Assembly (NCBI GenBank): GCA_023512835.1
Contig: CM042087.1
Coordinates: 45,428,249-45,492,248 of the forward strand
Reading direction: 5' to 3'
DNA from: Taxillus chinensis
Lineage: Eukaryota; Streptophyta; Magnoliopsida; Santalales; Loranthaceae
Length of the DNA stretch: 64,000 nt
Shown here piece by piece: positions 37,792 through 48,600 of this stretch (position 1 is its first letter; each line of letters opens with the position of its first letter). Both the position numbers and the translations under genes were made by a program. The notes under the pieces were generated by a model, which saw only the letters and a program-made list of their open reading frames with translations, was not told the origin of the DNA and searched no databases.

Positions 37792-37864
37792 ATACGTAGC
37801 ACTCACATATACGGTATTGTTCATATATACAATGAAATAGTATGTTCAAGTTCAAGAAAGCGCC

Positions 37865-39522
37865 ATGGCGTCCGAGAAGGATTCATATAAGATTGAGAAA
37901 TTCGATGGTACGAATTTCAGTTTATGGCAAATGTAGACGAAAGACTATCTATACCAGAAAGACTTATACTTTCCAATGGGGGAAAAGTCAATGGAAATAA
38001 AAGATAAAGATTGGAAGGTGCTAGATGTCACGACCCGAGGATTCGGGGTGTTTCTTAGTAGCACGATTCAGGAATGTATTCGTGCTACTTAAAGGAAAGG
38101 GGTTGGTTGAAGCGTAAATGATGTGTAGCAAAAGGTTCTAGGCAGTTCGTGGAGGAGAACAGATGGAACCCCTTCGGAGTTCAGACGTGTCAACCCGGTT
38201 GAATGCGAGAAGCACGCTGCTAGTTGAGGACTTGACGTTGAAGAAGGGATTTGGCCATCTTTACACAAACTGGTCGGGAACTAGAGCCGTTCTCCTGATG
38301 AGCCCAATGGAAGGGCGAAACCAGTCTACTTGTGCTTCAACCCTCAAGGCTAAACTTAGCAGACCGTGGATAGAGAAGCTAAGTGCCGCAATGGGTTGAG
38401 AGGCACAGAAAACCTGACCCCGTGACAAGTGGTACCAGAGTCGAACCGGCCCGTATCCTGAAGACCCGCCGAGCACTCTCGTGAGTAGCGTGATCCCAAG
38501 GTGAGACCTCACAAAGGTAAGTCGACCGGTAATGTCTTGCATGCCTTAGGTCCATAGAGTTGGAGTATCCTAAAGTGTGATACAGAGTTGAGCAAGGGAG
38601 TACGAAGAAGTGCATCGGAGCGATCTTGGAAACCTCCTATCCTTTGGACATTGGGCGAGCGGAAGAGCATCTTGGTAAAGGTGTTGCAGCCTGCGGGGAA
38701 GCGATATCCAACCAGTTGACATTGGGCGAGTGGGAGGGCGTCGAGGTAAAGATGACATCGCATGCGGAGAAGCGATGTCGACAAACGCAACGAGGACGTT
38801 GTGAGGATTGGGTGGAGGAGAATGTCATGACCCGAGGATTCGGGGCGTTTCTCAGTGGCACGATTCAGGAATGTATTCGTGTTACTTAAAGGAAAGGGGT
38901 TGGTTGAAGCGTAGATGGTGCGCAGCGGAAGGTTTCAAGCAGTTTGTGGAGGAGAACAGATGGAACCCCTTCGGAGTTCAGATGTGCCAACCCGGTTGAA
39001 TGCGAGGAGCACGCTGCTAGTCGAGGACTTGACGTTGAAGAAGGGATTTGGTCATCCTTATACAAACTGGTCGAGAACTGGAGTCATTCTCCTAATGAGC
39101 CCAGTGATAGGGCGAAACCAGTCTACGTACGCTTCAACCCTCCAAGGCTAAACTTAGCGGACCGTGGATAGAGAAGTTAAGTGCCGCAATGGGTTGAGAG
39201 GCGCAGGAAACCTGATCCCGTGACATAGATCGCAAAACCTTGGAGGTGGTCTATCTACGTTTGACAAGGTTTATGGCCTTCAACGTCAAAGACTAAGATA
39301 CAACTGTAGGACTCATAAAGGCTTTCTCAAATATGTACAAGCAGCCTTCTACGGCCCATAATATATTTTCAATTAAGAAGTTCTTTAATTTAAAAATGCT
39401 AGAAAATAGAAATTTTAGAGAACATCTAAATTCTTTCAATGAGGCTAAAGATCAATTGAAATTAGTAAAAATTACGTTCACTGATAAGTTAATGCCGTTG
39501 TCTTGCTTAGTAGTTAGTATTA
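37865..39522 (+). pseudogene. Copia gag (UBN2-like) fragment, split by a TRIM insertion
   Basis: Starts MASEKDSYKIEKFDGTNFSL plus WQM, then a TAG. It continues YLYQKDLYFPMGEK and DKDWKVLD, where the TRIM enters at 38026. It resumes at about 39230 with RKTLEVVYLRLTRFMAFNVK, then a TAA, then LIKAFSNMYKQPSTAHNIFS, FFNLKMLENRNFREHLNSFN and ITFTDKLMPLSC up to the 3' LTR. This is the order of copia gag (FDGTNFxxW ... LxxAFNV ... KLYEKPSA ... HLNEFN). Apart from the two stops the frame holds, so the host copy decayed little before interruption. Confidence 0.85.
38026..39225 (+). mobile_element. Complete TRIM retrotransposon (terminal-repeat element in miniature), 1.2 kb
   Basis: Two direct LTRs, 38026-38427 (402 bp) and 38823-39225 (403 bp), both start TGTCAYGACCCGAGGATTCG and end CCTGAYCCCGTGACA. 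TAGA flanks both sides (38022-38025 and 39226-39229). The primer-binding site TGGTACCAGAGT (38430-38441) matches the initiator tRNA-Met 3' end. A purine tract, GGGTGGAGGAGAA (38810-38822), abuts the 3' LTR. The interior is about 395 bp and has no gag or pol. It includes a ~71 bp internal duplication starting at about 38647 and 38718 (GACATTGGGCGAG). It has no 5S-like promoter of the Cassandra type that I can see. It interrupts copia gag codons exactly. Confidence 0.92.
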
Positions 39523-39672
39523 TGTTAGAAAATTGGCAGTTAACAGTACAGTGTATTTTTCTCTCTATAGTGAAAATATTACAGTAGTTCTACGAATGTA
39601 AGAAATTTTTCAAACCACGTAAAATTCTCGGTGTGCTAATTTTTATTTCATATTTTATTCCAACACTTGGAT

Positions 39673-40540
39673 AAAAAAACCTAAGAAATAGGTAATTAAG
39701 CCCAATAAGAAGTTCTGGTTCTCCTTTGATATGGGGAACACCGAAGATACTTCTCCGACTACGACTCTATGATTGATAACTAAAAGAAAGATGGTAATAT
39801 AAATTTACAAAAATTGAATATAGGGAGGAGGACATTTGCTTTAAAGTTTCTAAAAGTTTAAATCATATTTTAAACTTACTGGTAATAAATGTATCGATAA
39901 AATTATTAAGAAACAACAGAAAGATGAGTCTAGTCGAAAAATAGGAAAGCTCAAATCATATTTTAAAATAATAATAAATATTTTATATTTAGTTAAAATA
40001 GAAAACATAGTTAAAATATATAATATAAAAATAATTAATTAAAGTATTTTTTAGCTATAATGAGAAGGATATATGATTGAAAATGCTTTTAAAGTTCTTC
40101 AATCAACTTGAGACTTAAAGTTGTTTGTTTGTGTAATTTTCTCGAATCACCCTTCACCATCTACTTAAAGTTATTTTGGCAATGTTGGCCAAATGCTTTT
40201 TTAAATTGCATTATATTCCGGTCCAATACTCCATATCTACTTGATATGTTATTTAAGTTTCTGTTTTAAATGGGAACTGATATACTATAAGACCACAATT
40301 TGAATTTTTTATTATTAAAAACAAAACATTTTATTTGACATTTGCACATATAATTTTAAAAACCTTTTGCGAATTCAAATTTTTTGAATACAAAAAATAA
40401 AAGAAAAAAATAATTAAATTTTTATTTAAATACTTCTTTAAGTTAAAAGTAATTTTTTATTTTAATATTTCTTTAAATTAATTTTTTTAATTTTCAATTT
40501 TAAAAAGCAGTTATTACTTTAAAAAAATGAATATCAAATT
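39673..40540. other. AT-rich intergenic DNA
   Basis: No recognisable feature. Confidence 0.45.
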
Positions 40541-42190
40541 TTAAGGTACTGCCATTGGGTGAGCCAAATCTACATCAACGTATGGAGATCAACTCTTGGA
40601 AGCTGAAGAAAAGACACCTTCGTGAGAGGCGTGACGTCCAGAATAGCAACTATCGTAGAAGAGAATTGATGCAACACCAGACGATGACTACGAGGCAAGC
40701 CGAGCCCATAAATCTCTCACCAATCAAACATGTGATCTAGGGTCCAATCATATATAATGAACTCTGTATTTGAATTTGGGTTCTTTTGAAGAATTGAGAA
40801 AATTAGGATAGTTAGTGCTAGATAAGAATTAGATTTCGAAGATGCTTCCCAGAGGTGAGGGTAGGAGCGGGTTGGTCTCTGGCGAAAAGGTCAGACGATC
40901 TAGCGGCGGTGATGAGCATCAGTCGACACCGGCAGGGAGCAACAATAGAGGGGGTGATAGCAAAGAACCGGCGACGGGATGCTTCGATGGAAGTAGAAGG
41001 TGGCTCTCGCAATGTTGTGGTTGCAAAGATGTGGGCGATGGATTTTAGCATTCGGTGGTGCAATGGTGTCGGCTTTGGTCAATGGTGGAAACGAGAAGTT
41101 TAATTGGTTTAATTTGATTCGCATGCGGATCGGTTCGGTTTTTATTTATTTATTAATTTTAAATAATTATGATAAGTTTTTTTTGTTAAATATATTTTAA
41201 AATTTTAATTTTAAAATCATATTTAAAAGTTTGTGTTTCTAAATGGAATAATATATATTTTAAAAAATAAAAAGTTAAATATGACATAAATATATATATA
41301 TATATATATTATAAAAATAAATATTGTTTGATATATGTATTTTGTATATTATATATGTTTCCTAATATATATTTATTTTTATGCTCTTAGACATGATGTA
41401 TAAAAATATGGAGTATCAATAAAGTAAACTATAGATTTATTGAGTATGCAAGCTGAGGGGTTGTGAAAATCTCGTGTTTTATTTATGTTAATTATAAAAA
41501 TTATGTACATAATAAGAGACAAATGGCTTTGAAAAAAGGAGATGGTAGAATACTTTTATAAGATATAATTAGAAGATCCATCTTATTTTTATACATTACT
41601 GTTGGTGGTCTCTGTATAAAGTCTAAAAGTGAATGAATATGCGTTTTTTTAAATCTCAAACAGTTTTAGTAAGAACATAATTAACTAATAAAAGTAGGAA
41701 CATATGATTAAGTTATCAAAAAATAAAAAAAGTAAAAACATGTAACAACATCTCTTAGGCCCAGTTGGACATTGTTTTTGAACTACTACTTTTGCTTATT
41801 TATGAGCCACAGCAAAATTTATTTAGTAATTTTAAAAAATTATTTATAATAAGTTCTTGCTTGTTTATAGTAAAAAATAAAAACATTTTAAGAATTATTT
41901 ACTTTTACATACATTAATTTTGAAATTAGTAAAATATCAACATTAACCTTATTTAAATTTAAAAAAAATATACAAGTTTAAAATTTTAAAATTAAAATAT
42001 TTTTATCTTTTTAAATATTCACAATATTATTCTTTCTGATTTATCAATTATTTATGATTAGAACTTATAATATTTTAAAAATTATAATTTATTAAGCGAT
42101 TGCCGGCTTATTTTCATAATTGTTTTTAATAAAACTACAAATAATTTATTTTAAAAGTACACATTAGTAATTAAATTCGAATATAAAGTA
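40541..42190. other. Intergenic DNA with a GC-richer block at 40820-41130
   Basis: Short frames on both strands cross 40840-41120 but none resembles a known protein. The rest is very AT-rich, with (TA)n near 41289-41310. GGCCCAGTTGGACATTGTTT near 41759 resembles a MITE end, but no matching partner was found. Confidence 0.4.
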
Positions 42191-42299
42191 AAATATCCGG
42201 TTTGAACCGGTTTCGGGTTTTAAGTTTCAATTGGACCGAGTTACCTACTTATTTGGTTTTGCATGCAAATCTACGGTTTAGATCTAACACAAAGTCACC

Positions 42300-42640
42300 G
42301 CATCACAGGAGGAGGATAGTACAGGCCCAGCTAGTGAACTGTGAAAGAACTCATCGCGCACGTCTTCTTCTTCTCTGGTCTCTCTCTTCCCCTCTCCCCC
42401 TCTCCCCCTCTCTCCCTCACAGTCACACACAGCCACACACAGTGGGGCTACTGTATCTTGCCTTTCTTCTTCTCCAACATGCTGATCTTCTCAACGATTC
42501 CAGTTATCTAGGGTTTAGGGTTTCAGAAGGAAATTCTAGGATGACCTGAATAGTGTTGTTGCTGAAAATTTCCTGAAGCTAGGGTTTTTTTCCAATTGCT
42601 GCGACTGATCTTTTCTGAGAACATATTGTCTGATCTGCGT
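42300..42640 (+). promoter_or_regulatory. CT-rich 5'UTR of the CNOT10 gene with two uORFs
   Basis: A pyrimidine-rich leader (about 42365-42420) precedes the start codon. Two upstream ORFs lie before the main ATG: an 11-codon ORF at 42479-42511, ending at the TAG within TATCTAGGG, and a minimal ATGACCTGA at 42541-42549. Translation control through these is possible but inferred. The transcription start is not defined. Confidence 0.5.
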
Positions 42641-45600
42641 ATGGATTTTCGAGATCCCTCGGCTTCTATGACTGCTTCGGACGAGGATGCTGTTCTCTCC
42701 GTCTCCGCTGGACTCGCCAAGGACGCAGCTCTGCTGTTTCAATCGCGGAAGTTCACCGAGTGCGTCGATGTTTTGAATCAACTCTTGTTGAATAAAAAAG
42801 ATGATCCCAAGGTGGTTCTTTACTGCATTTCTTTAGCTTAGAGTGTAATGCACCGATTTTGTTATTATTCATTGGTACCTATTTGAAAGCTTTATCAATC
42901 TTTTAGCCTTTTATACAACTGCAGTTTGAATTGTCCGTAACTAGAGATTGGTATCTGAATAATCTCATACTGTTCATTTTCGCGACTCTGTACTTATATG
43001 ATAAACTGGGTGGGTTCATGGCGGTTAGATAATATTTCTCATTTCCAACTATGTTTTTCTGTTTCTGTTGGGGACATTGTAGGGTTGAATAGTTGGATCA
43101 CACTGAGCACTAGACAATTTATTCATAAATAGTGTATATGCTTTTGGGCCACGGAGTAAGGCCTAAGAAATTGTGTGAAAGTTGGTTATATTATTCCCTC
43201 TACTGAAATGTTTTGAAGATAACCAAAGAAGATTATTTCCAGATTATGAGTGAGTTTTTCTCAATTAGTTTGCCTTGTATATCTTAAAACATATACAATT
43301 TTCATTAATTGTAGCCGTGGGAAGGAATTGGTGGGTGAACAGAAAACGTGGGATATGCATTTTTTTGACTGTGAACTTGGCACAATCTCTCTTGAATGAC
43401 AACCTGAACCATCTGCTAGTTGAATTTATAGTCAGGTTCCTTTAGGAATGTCAATGGGAGGATTTGGGGTGAGAAGAATTCTTCTGTCACTTAGTTGATT
43501 TTCTATGTAAACAGTAGGATCTAATATAACCTGCGTTGGGAATGATGTAGGATGAATGAGTAATTTCTTGAAGCATAAAAACGGGGTGCTGAAATATTTG
43601 ATTGAAATCTCACTTAATTTGTTGTTTTTAAGGGGGGGGGGGGGGTTACTTTATATTGAAAGGAATAGAACAGGGGTTTTAAAGCATGAAAGCCTTAGGA
43701 CTCATTTGGTTAGGCTTATGAAATGCGGAACTTATTAGTTGCATATGAATTTTTAAAATAAGGAAATTATTACTTTTTTTATAGCAAAAAGTGTTTAGAT
43801 AGTAAAGTGCTTATGACTTATGTGCGGATGAAGTGATTAATAAAGGTATAAATTTTCAGTTTTAACATATAAAAATAATCATAAGCCACAAGCAGATTAT
43901 TGAATACTTCCAAAAAAACAGTTTTTGACTTATAAGCATTTTTGGGAGCTTATAAACAGCTTATAAGCTCAACCAAATAGGCTCTTAATCTTCTATGTTT
44001 TGAAGAAAATAATGAAAATGTGTTCTCTTGGTTTTCGTACTGTATTGTTGATGGGGATAGAAATGGAGTTTGCTCTGAAGAAATTTGTTTTGTTCTTTGC
44101 TTAAGCCTATATGGTTGCTCTCGACACTGTTTTGAAGAACTAATTTTTTGTTAATAAAATAGAATTTTTTTCATGCATGAATTACGTGAAGGGTTGCCAT
44201 TTCCATTTTCTTCTGCAACATTATGATTATTATAATTATTTCATTTTGTATGACTATATGCAGATACTTCATAATATTGCTATTGCTGAGTTCTTTAGAG
44301 ATGGATATCCAAATCCGAAGAAGTTGCTGGAAGTACTTAGTAATGTTCAGGTCTGTATGTTTTACCACTCACCTCGTTTTTTTGTTTGGTTTCCTTTTAT
44401 TTATAGAGAACTTGCTTTTCTTTTTTCTTTTTTCTTTTTTGGTTTTTGATCTGCTGCTTTGGTGTTTTTTTTTGTCTTTTTGTTATTTAATTTGGTTTTG
44501 CCAAGGGGACTAGGAAATGTCTAGGTTCTCACCTTCATGCAATTTCTTCGGTTCTTATTCACAACCAGCCAGCCTAAATTGACAATAACATATTGTCAAT
44601 AACATAACCATGTTTATCATTGAATATTGAGGATTTAGGAGACACATTGACAATAACATAACCATGTTTATCAAATTAGAATGAGACACACACATTGTAA
44701 AATTAATTGGTGAATTTTTATTAGTTAAATACGTTGTTAATTCCCTTCTTACCCTTTGTAACAAATGAATTCTATATTTTTGCATGACTCATCGTGTTCA
44801 GTAAAATTGTTTAAAATTGTAACTTTTTATTTATTTATTTATTTGTGGGTTAGGTCTTTAACAACTCAGGTTTTTAGGTAATGTGGGTTTTCACTTAGTG
44901 GTATAGAACTTTGTTTCAATTATCATTACCTGATTTTATTATCAAAATTGGATTAATTTTTTCCTTTATAGTTGTTAGTCTAGGTTTTTTATACCTCCTT
45001 ACAAACATTGTTCTTTGATCGTACATGAGGGGGAATCTTGAAGGATTGATATAAAATGTGGTCCCACTTCCTCCTAAAAGTGTAAAACTTTAGTTCAAAT
45101 AGTTTCTTATAATAAAAGTCACCAACAACTTTATTATTACCCTTTTGAATTATGTGGAAGGAGCTCAATCATAGAATTTTCGAGGGTACAAAGAGTGATC
45201 TCCAACGGGTGAATGAGGAGTTGTGGGTTTTTGTTGGGGGATATTGTAGTTTGATGTCACATCCCTTATGATGGTTGGTTTGACCTTTGTAGAGTGTGCC
45301 GGATGATGTAATTGCTTGTTACCTTTTTAGTGGTTTTTGATAAAAAATTTGATTTGATTTCAAGAAATTTGCTAGCTTTCTTGTTTTAATTTCTTGGTCA
45401 CCTTTTAACTCCACTTTTTGTCTAAATTATACTTGTTGCTTTGTTTGAATTAAGCTCAATTTTTAACGGCAAGTTATTTTCAGTTTTAATCCATTTTAAA
45501 CGCCAAAACTTCATGTAATGTTGTTCCACTAAAATTTTCATGATAATGGATCGTGAGAAACATAGGCCCTATTTGGTACGACCGAGTGTTTGTTTTTGAA

Positions 45601-48600
45601 AACATATTTTTATTTTTAAAATTAAAATTCAGAATTTAAAAGTTGTTTGATATACTTATTTTCTGAATAAATTAATATTTTATTAAATCATGATTTGAAT
45701 AAAATAATTATTTTTTTAAAATAATTTTTTAGTTATTTTATTTTTTCAAATCTAAACTAATTTTAGGACATACAAAATATGTTTTTATTTTTTTCTTTTC
45801 TCTATTTTCTTTTTTGGACCCATCACATTTTATTTTATTTTTAAATTTTTGTGATATTCAGTTTTAAAATATGTTTTTTCTCGTACCAAATAAAATATAT
45901 TTTCAAAATTCATAATTTAAACTCTAGTCTCAACAAAGATTTCAATCTTAAAATCAAAAAATAAAAATAAAACATGGACCAAATGGTTGCATATATTTTT
46001 ACACTCAAAATTGTTTGAGGAAAAATGTGGCACCCAAAAAAAAAATCAAACTTTGTTAATATATCCACCGATCAAAAAATGGTTTTTCAAAGCTCAGTCT
46101 AGCCATATAGATATGTGCTATGAAATTTTAACATAATGAAGATGGCCTATTTGATTATCAAACTTGGTGAAAAGCCCCATCTAAGGATTAAATTGAAGAA
46201 GTCATTAGAAAGGAAGAGCATGCTCATAATTTGGAGACTTTGAGGTGTGCCATGTGCAACGGAGATATGTACACATGTAGCTTTCATGAAATGAAGATAT
46301 GCACAAATGGAAACATTCAAGGGGTGTGCACTACACATGGAAGCTAATGTCATGTTTAAGGGGAACATGTTTATGTGCTCTTTTCGTGGGAAAGAGGTGC
46401 GCACACGTGCAAATATCCAGGCGGTGTGCATCGCATGCTGTAATTAATGCTATTTGCAAGGAAGAGAATTGCATGTGCAACTTTCATGGAAAAGAGATTT
46501 GCACATGCACAAATATACAAAGGGTGTGCGCCGCACGAGGTGATTGATGTTATGTGCAAAGAGATATGCATATGCACAACGAAGTGATATACACGTGCAG
46601 TTTTTTTGGAAAAAAGATGTGCACATGCATAAGCATTCAAGGGGTGTGCATCATGCTGTGTGCAATGGAGATGCACACGCGTGCAAGGAAAAAGTACACA
46701 GATGTAGCTTTTATGGAAAACATATGTGTACATGTGTGAAGGTTGTGGGTTGTACACCTAAACTAATGCTATTTGCAAGGTGCAAATGTGCACATTTGCA
46801 AGGCAAAAATGTGCATGTGCAGCGTTCATGAAAATCAGATATGCACCATTCGCCACCATTAATGTGATGGGTAAGGGTGTGTTGTGCATACATGCAACTT
46901 TCATAGAAAATATATGTGCACACATGCAAACGTCCAGTTTTATATTTTGCACGCCACAATAAAAAAATATTTGGGGGAGATGTGCACAGGCGTAAAGAAA
47001 ATATATACATGAGCAACTTTCATGAAAAAGATATTCGCATGTGCAAAAGTACTAGATGTGTATACCGCACACTAAAATTAATGTTATATACAAGGGAGAT
47101 GTGTAAATGTACAAGAAAAAGAGGAATGCACATGTGCAACACAAGCAACAGGATGCATATAACTTTACGTGTATGGAATGTGGAGAGCACAACAAATTTT
47201 GAGGGATGACATATCTATATACGTCTATGCACCCTGTATACAACCTATAAGGCTTGTGCACTTTGAAACAAGGGAGGCCATTTGCTTTAAAAAATGTGCT
47301 CTTGTGCGCTGCACTCTCCTGTATCTTCTCCAATACTCCAAGCTTCAAAGCTTTTTCATTGAGAATCAAGATCAAACAAGTTCAGCAGCAAGCATGTCAA
47401 GGAAGAGAAGTGCTTTGGCCAAAATCTGAAGAGCTCTGATGGCTGGTATCGTTGCCTCATCCGCCTTCACAAAACCAAATAAAATATGTAAACATCCCCT
47501 TTCTCTTTTGTAACCCTATCATTGGAGGTGCTCATTTAGAATAGGTTTTCTGTTCTTCTAGATGTAATTAACCCTACAATCGTTTGATTCATAATAAAAT
47601 CTATTTTTATTTGTTGTCCATAAAAAATGAGCTTGATCTTCGAGATGCTGTTTTTTATGTGTAAACAATAATAATCTAATCGTTCTCCATGAAAGTAATT
47701 GTGTTTCAATAAGATTCTTTACCTCTCTTAACCACATCACATCATCGGGATTATTTATATGAAACGAATCTGATAATTATGTGAATGAATATATAAGATT
47801 AGAAAGTGAAGGTTCATTGGGATTCTAGATGATTATACTTCTCGAGAGACTTTTATCTCTCGAGACGTGAAAATTTTTGGCCATTGGGAGAATCTGGATT
47901 GGTTTTATTTTCCATTAATAATCTTCATATTTTGATCTTTTTTATTGGCTGGGGATGCTAGGGAAGGAAGAAGAGGTTTGGTTTTGATTGAGCGTGTATG
48001 GCAAGAACATTGTTTGCTATTGTAATTTCTTTATTTAGGATTCTTTTTGTATGGAGTTATATGGTGTATTGTTTATTTTGTTTGTGTTGCTTTGGCTTTA
48101 TTTTGTGGCATGACACCTTCCCTATGTGGAATACCATATCTCACATTTCTGTTAATGTTTTTCAACCTTGCTTTAGAAAAGGGGTGAAGAGCTTGCTCGA
48201 ACTTCAGCTGAACTGTTGGAGGCTTCTAGCAATCTTGGAAATAAGATTGTTTCAGGTTCTACGGGAAGTCATATGACACCGCAATTTTCAGCAGCAAATA
48301 GTGGCTGTATTTTTTTCAATGATGAATTTGATACATCGGTGGCTGCACTAAACATAGTATGTTCGTTGAAGTCTGCTTTTCATCTACTGTATTGTGATCT
48401 CTGTTTATCTGTTGTAGATCTCTTTCAATTTTTGATCAAGGAGAGCTGACGCTTTTCTTTTAAATTGATCTTGTACAGGCAACTATATGGTTCCACCTTC
48501 ATGATTATGCTAAAGCCATGGCAATTCTAGAGCCATTGTATAACAACATTGCACCCATAGATGAGGTCTAATAGATAGGATCTTCATCTCTAATGCTCTT

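Larger units (their letters stand above)
37141..39668 (+). mobile_element. Short gag-only Ty1/copia-like element, hosting two nested insertions
   Basis: The outer termini are AAGTGTT (37141-37147) and AACACTT (39662-39668), flanked by GGAT(A) on both sides (37137 and 39669), a target duplication. The 5' LTR (about 37141-37267) and 3' LTR (about 39521-39668) are related: both hold ACAGTAAAAATACTATAGTA- or TAGTGAAAATATTACAGTAG-type sequence and end in TGCTAATTTTTATTTCNTAT. A primer-binding site TGGTATCAGAGC (37269-37280), matching initiator tRNA-Met, follows the 5' LTR. Only the N-terminal part of gag is present before the 3' LTR; protease, integrase and RT are missing. Without the two insertions the element would be roughly 0.93 kb, so it depended on an autonomous relative. 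Confidence 0.8.

Noticed and set aside
37444..39171. Recurrent frame MEPLRSSDV... found in all three LTR copies
   Set aside because: Same frame recurs because the LTRs are homologous; it starts mid-LTR, matches no known protein and differs in its end between copies.
38026..39225. Cassandra-type TRIM
   Set aside because: No 5S-rRNA-like promoter sequence could be seen in the LTR.
46230..47165. CRISPR-like array
   Set aside because: Units are diverged, with no constant repeat or unique spacers, and this is plant nuclear DNA.
46299..47209. Cys/His-rich open frames on both strands (up to 128 codons), superficially like zinc-finger repeats
   Set aside because: They arise from TGCA/CACATG words of the intronic tandem array and occur on both strands. 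Spacing is irregular and the array lies in an intron.
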